A DNA stretch of 44,784 bases, taken from a virus. Below the pieces are notes generated by a model. It saw nothing but the letters and a program-made list of their open reading frames with translations, searched no databases and had not been told where the DNA came from. The first letter of the stretch is position 1. Every line of letters begins with the position of its first letter. A program made the position numbers and the translations under genes. Below are positions 7,473 through 18,700 of the stretch, piece by piece. The stretch is from IMG/VR virus record IMGVR_UViG_3300030616_000005, positions 1-44,784 of that record, one strand, 5' to 3'.

Positions 7473-7796
7473 CTAGCTTAGATTATCGATTGTTTCTGTT
7501 GCTTTAGATTTTACTTCATTGAATTTATCTTCAGTAATAAACTTCTTTAAAATAATCTTTACAGCAAACTTGATGATTGGTCCATCTATTGGCTCAAATA
7601 TTCCAGTTTTTGTATTTTCCTCAATTATTTGGGCTATAATATCATCTAGCTTATCGTACTCAATAGACTTGATTAAATCACCACTTCTTACTAATAGTCC
7701 GTCTACGTAATTACTAAATGCTACCTTTACTTCCTCTAGTTTCTCTTTTTCGCTAGCAACACGTTCGCAGATCTGCTTCACCAATTCCTTAGACAT
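7473..7796 (-). CDS. hypothetical lysis-cassette protein
   Basis: Encodes 107 residues with AAAGGAGGCG upstream. It is largely helical and charged (ERVASEKEKLEEVKVAFSNY), with one amphipathic segment, PIIKFAVKIILKKFI, rather than a true membrane span. It lies between the boxed promoter at 8087 and the holin/amidase pair. It might be a lysis regulator or chaperone; no known family is recognised. Confidence 0.6.
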   Translation of the reverse strand: MSKELVKQICERVASEKEKLEEVKVAFSNYVDGLLVRSGDLIKSIEYDKLDDIIAQIIEENTKTGIFEPIDGPIIKFAVKIILKKFITEDKFNEVKSKATETIDNLS

Positions 7797-7836
7797 AACG
7801 CCTCCTTTATGGCGGGACGAGTCGTTGCCCCCCCCC

Positions 7837-8073
7837 CTAATTTATGTATCTACTATCATTATTAAAATTGATTTGATTTCTTAGCAACATGCTATCTATA
7901 GATTCTGACTGGTTATTATTTATAGTAAAAAGAACACGTCTTACATGTCCCCAAAAGTTAAAGCTTAATTCAACAGCATCGTAATCGTTATCAATACATA
8001 GAGCGAAACGCTTAATGAATCGAACCATGATAAAATAAAGGATGTCCGCTAACTTTTCTTTGATTTTTTTCAT
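7837..8073 (-). CDS. small protein, first gene behind promoter at 8087
   Basis: Encodes 78 residues. The N-terminal third (LADILYFIMVRFIKRFAL) is hydrophobic and basic, suggesting membrane association; the rest is polar and asparagine-rich. The ATG lies exactly 17 bases after the TATAAT of the upstream promoter, with GAAGGGG as ribosome site, so the leader is only about 10 bases. It is the first gene of the lysis unit. Its stop touches a run of ten C (7828-7837). Confidence 0.6.
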   Translation of the reverse strand: MKKIKEKLADILYFIMVRFIKRFALCIDNDYDAVELSFNFWGHVRRVLFTINNNQSESIDSMLLRNQINFNNDSRYIN

Positions 8074-8086
8074 GTCTTCCCCTTCA

Positions 8087-8125
8087 CTATATTATACGCC
8101 TGGAGTGTTAAGATTTAATTAAGAG
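8087..8125 (-). promoter_or_regulatory. PhoB-box-like activated promoter P1 (lysis unit)
   Basis: Read on the minus strand: box CTTAATT, 4-base spacer AAAT, box CTTAACA (ending at 8105/8106), 9 bases, then TATAAT at 8091-8096. There is no -35 hexamer at the usual distance; the second box lies where it would overlap. This copies the layout of PhoB-activated promoters (two 7-base repeats, 4-base spacing, about 10 bases from the -10). It lies in the gap between genes 8134 and 7837 and points at the lysis genes. Confidence 0.6.
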
Positions 8126-8133
8126 TTATTAAA

Positions 8134-8334
8134 TTATATACTTGTTTGAACGATAAAAAATACTAAGCCGATAAGCGATATTATTATTGCTCTAAATCCC
8201 CATGTAAGCCAGTTTATGGAAGATTTAAACCCAATAACACCATCTAATTTTTTTTCTATCCTGCTTAATGTGTCTTTTATATTTTTATGTCTTTCGTCGC
8301 ATAAATCTCTTGATACAGATCTTGGCCTACTCAT
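8134..8334 (-). CDS. small C-terminal-anchored membrane protein (holin/XhlA-like)
   Basis: Encodes 66 residues. The N-terminal two thirds are charged and helical (DERHKNIKDTLSRIEKKLDG), followed by one membrane segment, FRAIIISLIGLVFFIVQTSI, at the very C-terminus. This architecture is typical of haemolysin XhlA-like lysis accessory proteins. The start overlaps the stop of the ejection-protein gene by 4 bases. A holin, antiholin or spanin-like role is possible. Confidence 0.65.
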   Translation of the reverse strand: MSRPRSVSRDLCDERHKNIKDTLSRIEKKLDGVIGFKSSINWLTWGFRAIIISLIGLVFFIVQTSI

Positions 8335-10646
8335 CTCGACCTCCTGTTTTTTCTTTTTCTACCGTATGTCTGTAATCCAAACCCAAACACCCCAAGAGCT
8401 GACAGCGGTAATAATGTAGGATCATCTTGATATATTTCATACATATCCTGGGCCACCATGGGAATCATTCTTTTGGCGACATCTTTAGGTAAATTTAATT
8501 CGTTACCCATAATATCTTTTCCCCTTAAGTAATCCGTTACAAAGGAAACGACGGGGGCTTGTTTATATCCAAGAGATCTACTCAGTAACCCAAGTCTGGT
8601 AATGGGCTTATACCCCTCGCCTAATTTATACGTTTTTCCCGTTGTGGTGCTTTTCAATTGGCCGGTTAGTAATCTCGCTGCCAATACGGCGTACTGTCCA
8701 AATCCCGCCAATACGTCTATTCTAGTGTTGCCTATTCTAACTTTCCCAAAGTCTGAACTTGTAGGATTGATTTCAACCTTCCCACCCGCTAATGCGCTTA
8801 AACTTATAACTGTCCCAACTAATCCCACGTTAGCAAATAACGATTTTAGGGCTTCCCTTCTAACAAAGGGGTGCATTTTCATATAATACATAGGATTCAT
8901 TAAATTAAGCCTAGACATCATTAATTTTGGAGAAAACAATAGACCGTTAATTAAAGATGCTGATTGTTCAAATTGACCTAGTGATCCCTTACCCGTGCCA
9001 TTATTTACAAAATCAGCTATTCCTTTAGCTAGGTCCCTATCTTTAAAGGCATCGTACCCAGCTCGCTTTGCTTTATTGACCATATCTTCAAATACATCTG
9101 CCCGTAGTTTATTTAAAAAACCCGTATATGCCCTGCCGGATGCCCTCACGCCACCGCCTATAACTGGTATTTTTTCAGCCAATGCAGACTTGAAGGCTTC
9201 CTCTCTTAGCGATATAACGCTGTCCATATCGGATAACGCTAATTTACTATCCAACATTAATTGATACGACGGTTTTTTTGCAATAGATTCATGTAGTGCT
9301 TTAAAGTTTTTTTCCCGAGCAAACGACTTAACCATGTCTTTGAAAGCGGATACAAACTGTTTGGGCCTACTAATAAAAAACGCACCCTGCCTAAACGGTC
9401 CCGACAAATCATAGGAAGACATTAATGATCGTGGTATATTGGCAACATCTAGACCCAACGACTTTAGTTTTACCATCATTGGTCGAGCGTCCAATAATGC
9501 CTGCGTCATTTTTTTACCAAATACTTTATGTAACTTCGCTATTCCCGCTTCACCGGGAATTGACCCACCAAATTCACCGAGTATTTGCGCTAATGACCTA
9601 CCGGCTGATATTTTATCAAATTCACTTATTAATGGCGAATCATTAATCTGTGTAAACAAATCATATATATCTGCTTGGCTTAATTCTTTTCGTATTGACT
9701 CAAACTGCGCCCTAGGTAGTTCGCCTTTTAATTTACTTAATTTTTTTCTAAAGCCCACCTCACCTTTGGTTGTTTTACCAACTTTTACAGCTTCTGCAAT
9801 TCTTTTTGCTCTTTCTCTGGCGTACAATGTTTCTTGTTTCCCTATGATAGATTTTGCATTACGCAATGCTTTGACTACTTTTTCAGCCGATGTGAGCGCT
9901 TTCTTCTTTGGCTCATCTACTGCCTTACTCGTGGCTTTAAATAATTTACGCTTTTGATTAATAGCGTATTTTACTTTTGCAACATTATCAAGTTCTGATA
10001 CTGCTCTTGTAATTGTTGATTTAGTCATAGGTTCTTCAAACTCTGCGTATAGCTTTCCTGTACCATAATTAACTATTCTAGCATTTTCTCCGCCAGCTCT
10101 TTTAATTGTTTTTTTAATTATTTTTTGAGCAATTTTACTATTGGTAAATTTTAATATAGCTTTTTTCCCTAAATACGATGCTACCGGCATAACACCTAGG
10201 GACGTACCTATTTCCATTGGTGTTGGGATAATCAATTCTGCTGCGGACTTTGCTATTTGTTGGCCGGTCCTAGAAACTGCCTCGTGATGCCCCGCTACGG
10301 TCTCGCCTAACGCACGTAGTTGACCTGTAGCAGCCTCAATAGGTGTTTTAGCTGGTTTAGTATCCTTTGTAGGTAAAACTCTTTCTATAGCCCCAGCAGC
10401 GGTCTCCTTAACGCCTTCCCTGAACTTTTGAGCGGCCATCTCTGCCTTGAGGCCATATTTATATATAGGCTCTGCTAATGTTGCTTTTTTGAGAGCCTCA
10501 CTTGCTGCGCCTTTAATAGCTTGGGATAGCGTGGTTTTTTTTGGTACAATCCCCCTCTCTCTAGCTATTTTTAATATTTCCTTTTGATCATCAGGTAAAA
10601 AACCCCTTTTTTCGGCTATAAGCATTGCCTCTAGTTTTGTAACCAT
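8331..10646 (-). CDS. large internal virion/ejection protein, LPD38-like C-terminus
   Basis: Encodes 771 residues without a signal peptide. The N-terminal half is helical and rich in lysine and alanine. Around residues 570-770 there is a membrane-compatible stretch and a C-terminal pattern (DYLRGKDIMGNELNLPKD, PMVAQDMYEIYQDDP, LSALGVFGFGLQTYG) that I recognise as the large polyvalent protein-associated domain 38 type, common in the biggest internal protein of environmental podoviruses. Such proteins are injected with DNA and may form the trans-envelope channel. Its start overlaps the preceding stop by one base. No muramidase motif is seen. Confidence 0.75.
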   Translation of the reverse strand: MVTKLEAMLIAEKRGFLPDDQKEILKIARERGIVPKKTTLSQAIKGAASEALKKATLAEPIYKYGLKAEMAAQKFREGVKETAAGAIERVLPTKDTKPAKTPIEAATGQLRALGETVAGHHEAVSRTGQQIAKSAAELIIPTPMEIGTSLGVMPVASYLGKKAILKFTNSKIAQKIIKKTIKRAGGENARIVNYGTGKLYAEFEEPMTKSTITRAVSELDNVAKVKYAINQKRKLFKATSKAVDEPKKKALTSAEKVVKALRNAKSIIGKQETLYARERAKRIAEAVKVGKTTKGEVGFRKKLSKLKGELPRAQFESIRKELSQADIYDLFTQINDSPLISEFDKISAGRSLAQILGEFGGSIPGEAGIAKLHKVFGKKMTQALLDARPMMVKLKSLGLDVANIPRSLMSSYDLSGPFRQGAFFISRPKQFVSAFKDMVKSFAREKNFKALHESIAKKPSYQLMLDSKLALSDMDSVISLREEAFKSALAEKIPVIGGGVRASGRAYTGFLNKLRADVFEDMVNKAKRAGYDAFKDRDLAKGIADFVNNGTGKGSLGQFEQSASLINGLLFSPKLMMSRLNLMNPMYYMKMHPFVRREALKSLFANVGLVGTVISLSALAGGKVEINPTSSDFGKVRIGNTRIDVLAGFGQYAVLAARLLTGQLKSTTTGKTYKLGEGYKPITRLGLLSRSLGYKQAPVVSFVTDYLRGKDIMGNELNLPKDVAKRMIPMVAQDMYEIYQDDPTLLPLSALGVFGFGLQTYGRKRKNRRSR

Positions 10647-11518
10647 TATTTTATCCCCAATATTTGTTTTATTTCATCATCTGTGGGCTCTAGGTTTACG
10701 CCTTCTGGCACAGGTGACGCTATAGGCTGTTTTGTTGCCTCTGCCCCCCCTTTTATCTTGCTCCATAAGCTGGAAAACCAATTTTTATCATTCTTTAGGA
10801 TTTTTATAGTATCTGTATTCATTCCTAACCCCAGCCCAGCTTGATCTATCGCTTGTTCAAATGTTAAATCTGGGTTAGCTTTATATAATTTTACAGCAAG
10901 ATTCATTAGTCTTTCTTTTCTTTTACCTTCAATATCTTTTGCAGCGGAATTCTCCTTTAGGTAATCCAGCTTTTTCTGAAAATTAATCTCATCTCTCTCT
11001 ATTCTATTTTTATACTTCGTTTGCTCTATCTGCTTTTTATTTAACATTTTCTTTAAGGAGCTTTCTGTTTGCATACCTCTTTCGTATGTTTTTCTACTCA
11101 TTTCAACGGGAGTCCCTATGTTGAAATTCATTCCCTGGAAATTTCGCTTAAAATAATCTATATTATTTTCAGTAGGTGTTACTATTACCATATCTGATGC
11201 CGTCTCTCGTGGTTTCCACCTTATGTCTTTCGGAATAGGTTTCCCCGACGCTATATTACTCATTAATCGTACTTCTTCCTGAAAGCTTATCGGCTCATTG
11301 TTTCTAAGGGGTTGCGATGTTTTAAATTTTTCTTTTATCATGTCTAGGGCTAACTGATAGTTTGATTTTTGCTGTTCTTCTGCTTTCCGTATACCACCCA
11401 TAACACCGGCCCCTAAACCCTCGGCAAATCCCCTTCCTACTGGTTGCGATTGCTCCCTTTCTATTTCCCACTTCCTTTGAAACATTGGCGCAAATTGACT
11501 TCCTTGAAATTGCGGCAT
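10646..11518 (-). CDS. internal virion protein (ejection protein candidate)
   Basis: Encodes 290 residues. I set the start at the ATG at 11518 because AGGAGGT lies directly upstream; a longer frame to 11575 would overlap the neighbouring gene and has no ribosome site. The N-terminus holds GFAEGLGAGVMGGIRK, a glycine-rich segment, and residues about 170-220 are charged coiled coil (KKMLNKKQIEQTKYKNRIER). There is no signal peptide. The position between two other ejection-type genes suggests a virion component. Confidence 0.7.
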   Translation of the reverse strand: MPQFQGSQFAPMFQRKWEIEREQSQPVGRGFAEGLGAGVMGGIRKAEEQQKSNYQLALDMIKEKFKTSQPLRNNEPISFQEEVRLMSNIASGKPIPKDIRWKPRETASDMVIVTPTENNIDYFKRNFQGMNFNIGTPVEMSRKTYERGMQTESSLKKMLNKKQIEQTKYKNRIERDEINFQKKLDYLKENSAAKDIEGKRKERLMNLAVKLYKANPDLTFEQAIDQAGLGLGMNTDTIKILKNDKNWFSSLWSKIKGGAEATKQPIASPVPEGVNLEPTDDEIKQILGIK

Positions 11519-11540
11519 ATTACCTCCTGTTATCTTAATT

Positions 11541-13151
11541 CTACCCCATATACCCATATTGATAATTAGGTACATTTAATTTACTTCCAGTGTATGGATA
11601 CGACCCCAGTGGATTCTGAGATTGTATAGGGTAGTATCCGTATGATGGTTGGCTTTGTCGCCCTGATCCACCACCAGCTATTTGAGATCCTATATATCCG
11701 CCCACTGGTCCGCCCACCGCATACCCCACGCCCGTAGCAACAGCACCAACTGCCGGTTGCCACCACGGTTGTTCTTTAGGTTTTGATTTTTCTAACATTT
11801 CCATATAATCAGCTTTTTGACGTTCATAGTCCTCTAATGCCCATTTTCTTTGTCTAAGTTCATCCGATAACCCCCATTCTCTCTGCCTATATTCTCCAGT
11901 TATTCCTCGATTGTAGGCAACATCATCTCTTTCCCTGGTAAATCCCCTTGCACTTTCAATGTCAGCTAAACTATATCCTCTCGCCCTTAATTCGTCCTGT
12001 ATTCTCTCTACTCTCGACTTGTATTGATCGTCTGTTTCCCACTCTCTGCGCTGAAACATTTCTGAAGTTCTTAAACTAAAATCTCTCATTGTGTTATATT
12101 CACCTTCTATAAAAGCACGTCTTTCAGTTTCTTTTTGATTAAAATCTCTCATTCTGGTCTCTAAATCTTGCAGCTTAAGTTGGGCTTCCGTGCCCCGGCG
12201 TGTCCTCATGCCAGCCTCACGTGTTTCCTGTATCTTTCGCATAGCATATGGAGATAATCCGCCCCTGGCAGCAGATTCCTCTGTTTGCCTTATAGATTCC
12301 CGTGTATCAGAATCTATTTGTTCTAGGGTGCTTGTAATAAAGTCTCTGTACTCCGGGGCCATTTTTTGTAGTTCTGGCCTAGCCATAAGTGTTTCTCTGT
12401 ACGATCTTAACTGGCCTGGAGTAGCTCCTAGTTTTTCTATTTGTTGCCCCACAAGATCAGATGTAGGTGGTTTCTTTAACAATAACCCCTGTTCTTTAGA
12501 CAATATTTCTTCTTCGGTTGGCTGCGTCGTTTCGGGTTGAGTTACCACGGGTGTTTCAGGTGGTTTAATATCTTCCAGTTTTTTTGTATAATTAGACACA
12601 TCTATATTGGGATTTTCTTGCTTAAACTCATTTAACATCTCGTTAGCTTTATCATAGTTACCCAGAGTAATTTCTTTACCTACCTTAAGGTCTAAATCTG
12701 ATTTAACTTGTTCTGAATATTTTTCTTGCCATTTATTATATTCCGATCCTATACTACCAGTCAAATCTTCTCCACCAGTAGACTTATGTATTTCAGGGTA
12801 ATATTCAGTTTCCCTCCACAACCTATAGGCCTTGTTTAAATAATCGTCTGACCCGACACCTTCTTGTCTGGCGGCGAGGGTGTCGCCTTTATCGGCAATA
12901 CTTCTCAGTACGTCTTCCATGCCCTTGCCCTGTTCCGTCATTTTATCGTATATTTGCCTAAAAGCCCTAAGTCTGTTGGTGTCGCCCCAATTACCACTTT
13001 CAGCCATCTCTACACCTTTAAACATTTTACTTTTAATCTTAACACCTTCTGGCTGTTTCCCCGTTTCAACAATTTCTTTTGCCTGTTTACGTGTTGCGTT
13101 AGTGAATTTAAGAACTTCCTCAATTGCGATATTTTTCCAATTTTCTGCCAT
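11541..13151 (-). CDS. internal virion protein with coiled coil and glycine zipper
   Basis: Encodes 536 residues; the ATG at 13151 is better spaced from GGAGG than the adjacent ATG at 13154. Residues about 250-440 are charged, glutamine- and arginine-rich helix. They are followed near 455-490 by VGAVATGVGYAVGGPVGGYI, a glycine zipper able to insert in membranes, and a tyrosine/proline-rich tail. This is the profile of short-tailed-phage ejection proteins. It has no signal peptide, unlike the tail genes just upstream. Confidence 0.7.
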   Translation of the reverse strand: MAENWKNIAIEEVLKFTNATRKQAKEIVETGKQPEGVKIKSKMFKGVEMAESGNWGDTNRLRAFRQIYDKMTEQGKGMEDVLRSIADKGDTLAARQEGVGSDDYLNKAYRLWRETEYYPEIHKSTGGEDLTGSIGSEYNKWQEKYSEQVKSDLDLKVGKEITLGNYDKANEMLNEFKQENPNIDVSNYTKKLEDIKPPETPVVTQPETTQPTEEEILSKEQGLLLKKPPTSDLVGQQIEKLGATPGQLRSYRETLMARPELQKMAPEYRDFITSTLEQIDSDTRESIRQTEESAARGGLSPYAMRKIQETREAGMRTRRGTEAQLKLQDLETRMRDFNQKETERRAFIEGEYNTMRDFSLRTSEMFQRREWETDDQYKSRVERIQDELRARGYSLADIESARGFTRERDDVAYNRGITGEYRQREWGLSDELRQRKWALEDYERQKADYMEMLEKSKPKEQPWWQPAVGAVATGVGYAVGGPVGGYIGSQIAGGGSGRQSQPSYGYYPIQSQNPLGSYPYTGSKLNVPNYQYGYMG

Positions 13152-13160
13152 CATTCCTCC

Positions 13161-15683
13161 TTAATCTCTAATTCTTAATGGTACATATTTATAATATATT
13201 CTAATCTCTGATACTTCGAAATACTCATTTACCGCATTGTTATCTACCCTCATCCTTATATATTTAATGGGGCTGTCATTTGGAACAGCAATAACTTCAT
13301 TATTCCAAGATGAACTTAAGGTGATAGAGGCTGTAGTATACGAAGTATCATAGTTTGATTTCCATTTTAATCCTAATGTGCCCGACCCCTTAGCTGTAAT
13401 ACCTATCTTCTCTATTATTTTATCGTGATCAGGTGTATCGAAATCTATATCCTTGGATTCCCAATAATAATTAATTGCGCTCCCGTCGTCATTCCAGGTA
13501 TCATAGAGTTTATATAATGTATTGTTTAAACCAAATATAAGCTGGTTATTATACTCTGCTGCTGCCTCTGATTGTATATCCCATTTTGTAAAATTTTCAT
13601 TATAGTCATATATAATTACTAGGTTATTTGTATATCCATATGTTGAATAAAATAAATGATACCTATTGTTAAAAAATACCGAGTGGGCATCCTGGTAATT
13701 CGCATCGTTTATTTCGAACCACCTAAGCATAACAGAGTCTACTCGTTGATATTCGTCGTTTAATGTAGCCTTCCATTGTACCCAATGTTGGCTGGTCGTA
13801 GCACTAATTAAATCTCCATTGCTTATACTATTCCATGCAGCACTATCTAATGCTGTAGAGCCTGTCGCATATTTGATTTGATATGTTATATTATCACCGC
13901 TATCTCCGGTCAAAAAATGCTTCCATGTATTTATGCTTGTGCCGGCATTAAATTTTTCGGAAGTAAGAAACCCCCACGTGGATGGGTTTAGTGAATAATC
14001 ATATTTTAATGATAATTTTACCCTATCGCCTGCCCTTAATTTCCTTCTATATTCTAATCTATATCCCCAATTGTAATAATCTTTTCCTACTTCCTCCCAA
14101 CCCTGAACTTTCATATTAGCCTGGAATTCGGCAGTGTATGCACTAAAACTTTTGTTTAATGTTTTATATTCATATATAATACCGTCATCACTTGTTACAT
14201 CCGCATACTGCTCACCCGCTCGCTCGCCAGATGCATAATACTTATACGGTTTCCACACCTGATATTCCAACCCGCCAAACCCGATTCTTGTATCGTGTGT
14301 TCTAAATGCCTGAACTTCAAATGATTCAGAGACAATAACCGTGAAGGTAGAAAAGAAATTATACCAGTCGCCATTACCTAAATCGGTTATATATTTAGTG
14401 TCTTGAGCAAGAATTGTGCCCTCTAAATCTAGTATTTTAACTGTTACCGAAGATATGAATACGTCAGAGCTTGTTCTTTTTAGGTTTAAAGCTATGTTAC
14501 TGACTGAATGTCCGGCGTTTGATATAGCTGCGGGTAATTGAACATACGTTACAGCCTGTAACTGATAGTCAGTTCCATCTACACCGCCCTCATTGGGTAA
14601 ATACCCTATCTCGGTATTCCAATACTTATGCTCATCATTAATGTCGTTTACGGTTTCGGCGGACAATGTTCTAATGGTGCCATTATTAACAACTACGTTA
14701 GATGCTGTGCCTAACCTAAAATCATTCTCTGTTGTTTGTGTCCATTGTTTACCTATGATAGTACCAACTGTAACTAATGCATTTCTGGTTAAATCATCAA
14801 TACGCCTATCTATTTGTTGTATGCTTCCGTTGGCATACGAACATAACCCCTGTTTAGATAAAAATACTCTACTATTTTTACAGTTATTTATACTTTTTTG
14901 TGTAGAACAACCATACGTGTCTGTATATTTTACGGGGAAATTATAAGAACTTCCATCACCCGATATATACCAGATTGAATTTTGTAGATATACAACAAGT
15001 ACAGCTCCTTCTGATTTTATTCCCGTTATCGTATCACCCTTATTTTCGCTAACTATAAAACCATTATCATATCTCCATCCATCAACCGATTTAACACTAT
15101 AAACACCAGAACACCAAAATATAGCGGAATAGTTTTCTGGAACATTTGCTACAAATAGTTGATCATTGTGTACTTCGATATATTTACCCTGTGGTATGTA
15201 CCCATAAATAGACGTTGTAGATGTGTTCCAACTAAAAACGTCGTCTACGCCATTGGTAAAATACCATTCATCGTTGTATGTTACCGAATTGCCACCATAT
15301 ACCTCACTTAGCCCTTCGATTACCTTTGTCCATGACACGCAGTCATCATCGGACGCATATACTGATGTAGCAATATGTACCATAATCCACGTCTTACCGC
15401 TTTGTCTTTTAAATTCATCTATTAAATATATGGTACCGCTTACGGGTAACGTACCAAGTTGGCTGTACCCCTTCCTAGAATATATTGTTTTTCCCGTTTC
15501 ATCAAATAAGACATTTTGACAATCTGGGGTCTCTCTTTTTTCTAAATCAATAGAAGATTCCCTGATATTTAAACCTTTTTTAAAATCATCTATAACATAT
15601 ACCCTTGTTCCCTGGGCAAGCGAAGTACATGTTGGTACAATTAGTATAAGAACTAAATTTATTGATAGAACTAATTTTCTCAT
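13161..15683 (-). CDS. tail hub/nozzle-type protein with Sec signal peptide
   Basis: Encodes 840 residues. Residues 1-23 (MRK, then LVLSINLVLILIVP, then SLA) form a signal peptide with cleavage before Q24. The mature part begins VYVIDDFKKGLNIRES and continues with KRETPDCQNVLFDETG, the normal N-terminus of a beta-propeller-like tail protein found in many podoviruses. Repeated W and Y-rich strands fill the next 300 residues. It probably forms the distal tail tube or nozzle below the adaptor. The added signal peptide is unexpected for a virion protein. Confidence 0.8.
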   Translation of the reverse strand: MRKLVLSINLVLILIVPTCTSLAQGTRVYVIDDFKKGLNIRESSIDLEKRETPDCQNVLFDETGKTIYSRKGYSQLGTLPVSGTIYLIDEFKRQSGKTWIMVHIATSVYASDDDCVSWTKVIEGLSEVYGGNSVTYNDEWYFTNGVDDVFSWNTSTTSIYGYIPQGKYIEVHNDQLFVANVPENYSAIFWCSGVYSVKSVDGWRYDNGFIVSENKGDTITGIKSEGAVLVVYLQNSIWYISGDGSSYNFPVKYTDTYGCSTQKSINNCKNSRVFLSKQGLCSYANGSIQQIDRRIDDLTRNALVTVGTIIGKQWTQTTENDFRLGTASNVVVNNGTIRTLSAETVNDINDEHKYWNTEIGYLPNEGGVDGTDYQLQAVTYVQLPAAISNAGHSVSNIALNLKRTSSDVFISSVTVKILDLEGTILAQDTKYITDLGNGDWYNFFSTFTVIVSESFEVQAFRTHDTRIGFGGLEYQVWKPYKYYASGERAGEQYADVTSDDGIIYEYKTLNKSFSAYTAEFQANMKVQGWEEVGKDYYNWGYRLEYRRKLRAGDRVKLSLKYDYSLNPSTWGFLTSEKFNAGTSINTWKHFLTGDSGDNITYQIKYATGSTALDSAAWNSISNGDLISATTSQHWVQWKATLNDEYQRVDSVMLRWFEINDANYQDAHSVFFNNRYHLFYSTYGYTNNLVIIYDYNENFTKWDIQSEAAAEYNNQLIFGLNNTLYKLYDTWNDDGSAINYYWESKDIDFDTPDHDKIIEKIGITAKGSGTLGLKWKSNYDTSYTTASITLSSSWNNEVIAVPNDSPIKYIRMRVDNNAVNEYFEVSEIRIYYKYVPLRIRD

Positions 15684-15734
15684 TTTATCCCCTTTATTTC
15701 TTTAGATTTAATAGTATTTTATTTCTTACCTTTT

Positions 15735-18700
15735 TTATCTATCTATTACAGTGGGCTCTTTTTCTTTAATTTTCTCAACAGCAATATTTTTATCCACAAC
15801 CTGTTTCCAGCTTGTTACACCCCCTGTAGTTGTGCTTTTCTCTACTTCCCAAAATTCGCCTGTGTCTTCGTTTAAAACGTAACTGTCTTTAATTTGCCAA
15901 GTGTTATCTTGTTTCTCTAGCTCCATAGGCATAACTTTATTTACAAACTTATTATAATAATATTTAGTCTCATATTCGTATGTTGGCTCGACTGGAGTTA
16001 TCTTTTCAAGCAAGTTGCCAGCATAATCTTTAAATTCACCGGTAGAAGGCATATATAATTCCATCATACCTGTATTCCCGTTAAAAAATTGTACGCAGCC
16101 ATTTAACTTAGAAGGGGGCACTTCTATAGCAACCCTGTCTATAATAGATTGTCTTGTTTCCGATGTATGATGTGTATACATTGGATCACTACCTGAATCA
16201 AGAGTTAATTTACCTGTGATATGAGCTGTTCCAGTCACGTCTAGCGCATGAGAGGGATTAGTATCCCCTATTCCTACATTGCCCGAAGAATTTATAGTCA
16301 TTCTTTCTGTGCCTGTTCTTGTTGTTGTATTTGCCGCTGTATAAAATCCTATTTTTGTCACAGCATTTGCTTCACTAAAATATCCGCCTAGAAATAATTC
16401 ATTAGTGCTAGAGCCCCCATAAGCTCCCAACATACAAAATCCCTCAGACTCAGTCCCGCTGTCGTATTGTCTAGAAATTATTGCAGAATATTTTGCCGTA
16501 TCATCGGTTTCGTTGTTTGCAAGCATTATTTGAGGGTGCGCTCCTACAACATCAAATCTCCTCAAGGGATTCACTGTCCCTATGCCTACGTTACTATCAA
16601 ATATCGCATTGTCTACAACTCTCATATTTGTGCTAACATCTAAACCGTAAGAAGGATTTGTACCATATATATTAATCTGGTTTTTATGAGCATCCGTAAA
16701 TAATAAAGCTGTTTCAGTATCACCCGCAAACCTCATATTCATGTCATTTTGCGGATAATTAAATATTGTTTGAGTACCGCCAATTCTTATACCTTGTTTA
16801 GACCCGCCATACAACCCTAATGTATTACTAGAAACTTCATATAGACTAGAATTGCCTATACATAATTTAGCCCCCACCGTGCAGCCTTCTGTTAATGCCA
16901 GGGAATTAAAGGTTACATCGTCCGCAGTCTCAACGTCTTGATTCATGGCATAAAGCTCATTAAACCCATGGCCGGTATCCACTCCGCCATTTACTTGTAA
17001 TCCCCCCGTGGTAAAGTTACCCCTCTCTGTCCCCGCCACATATACTTTAACATTATTTAAACTTTCTTCTGTTATATATGAATCTTTTGTTGTTCCATCT
17101 AATATAATTTTATCTGTTTGTTGTACGGCAATTCCATCACCATCAATTCTACCGTTAATTTGCCCCCCGGTTTGAAATGTTATAACATCTGCTGCTTCTT
17201 CTATAAATGTGTTATCTCCGCCATCGAGATATATTTTTTTTCCTTCTTTCATTATAAGATTACCGCCACAAGTCGTGTCTCCTTCAAATCTAGCCGTGCC
17301 ATTTACATGTAGGTTGTATAATGGTGTTGTGTTTATTCCTAAATAACCGTTTGTTGTAAATTTGATAGTATAACCACCGGATGTTAAATCTAGGGATTTG
17401 TTTGTTGCTGCATGATTGTACCCTATTGAACCCTTATTTCCGCTTGCGTCTGTAAAATGTATTGTGCCTGTGTTACCTTCCGGTGTACCTATTGTAATGC
17501 CGCTATCGCCGTTATCTTCTATGTAAAGCTCTGAACCGTTTAATCCAGCATAATTTTCTCCGTTGTCTTCCCCTAAATCACCGTCGCTCACATGTAATTC
17601 TACTGCCGGCTGATTTGATCCAACGGTGTCAATACCAACCCTTGCAAATAAATCGCTACCCACACCGCTTCCATCTATTATAAAAGAGTATGGTGTTGTA
17701 TTTCCCGTTGCGTTAGCTGAACTTGTTACTGATAGGTAGGCAGAGTTTACAGCATAACAACTTGCACCATTACCCATGGCTAAAGTATAATTTTGTTTAG
17801 CTAGCGCTGCACGGCCTATGGCTGTTGCAGAGTATGAACTCGCAGTGGCTTCGTATCCTAATGCACACGACAAATTCCCGCTTGCCGTAGCGTTTTGACC
17901 TATAGCTACCGCACAAACATCGGAAGCTTCTGCACTATTCCCAATGGCAAATGAACCAGCCCCGGAAGCTGTATTATTGACACCAAAAGCATTAGAATAT
18001 ACTCCTGAAGCTGTATTATTGAGACCAAAAGTGTTTGCATATTCTCCGGATGCTACGTCGTTTCCACCAAAAGCATTAGAATAATTTCCGGACGCTGTAT
18101 TATTTCCACCAAAAGCATTAGAATAATCTCCGGACGCTGTGCAACCATTTCCGAATGCGGATGACTGCTCTCCCGTTGATGTGCAATACAACCCAATAGC
18201 CGTTGAGCAATATCCAGACGATGCGCTTCCATACCCTAAAGAACTTGCATATGTTCCGCTGGATGTACATAAAACCGTTTCCACGTGATCGCTTATATTC
18301 ATTAGGTCATACATATTAAATAATGCTAGTTTCTGTTTATTGGTTTCGGTTTCAACTTTGAATAACCTGGAGTTTAGACCGTCATTTATGTTTTTTTGAT
18401 CTGCTGAATATAAATCAAGAAAACCCTTTATATTTGATATATCGAGCACATTCATATATGTTGAGTGCTCATTTCTGCCTATTCTTCTATTAACTTCATC
18501 TATATTGTTTTCATTATTTTCTACTTTATTTTCCAAGCCACCTAAATCTCTAACTATATCCGATTCTAAATTTTCCAATTGAATACCCAGGGTTGACTCT
18601 ATCCCCGTAATGTCTTGACCCAGCTCCGTGCTTATATTTTCTATTTGTTTAGAATTATCGTCTACCCTAGTATTTAGGTTATTGATTTGAGTTCTGTTAT

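Noticed and set aside
7828-7837. Run of ten C as a phase-variation tract
   Set aside because: It lies between genes, only touching a stop codon, so slippage would not switch a reading frame.
9439-9957. 172-residue plus-strand frame
   Set aside because: Antisense to the large ejection protein, which is supported by conserved C-terminal motifs and gene coupling.
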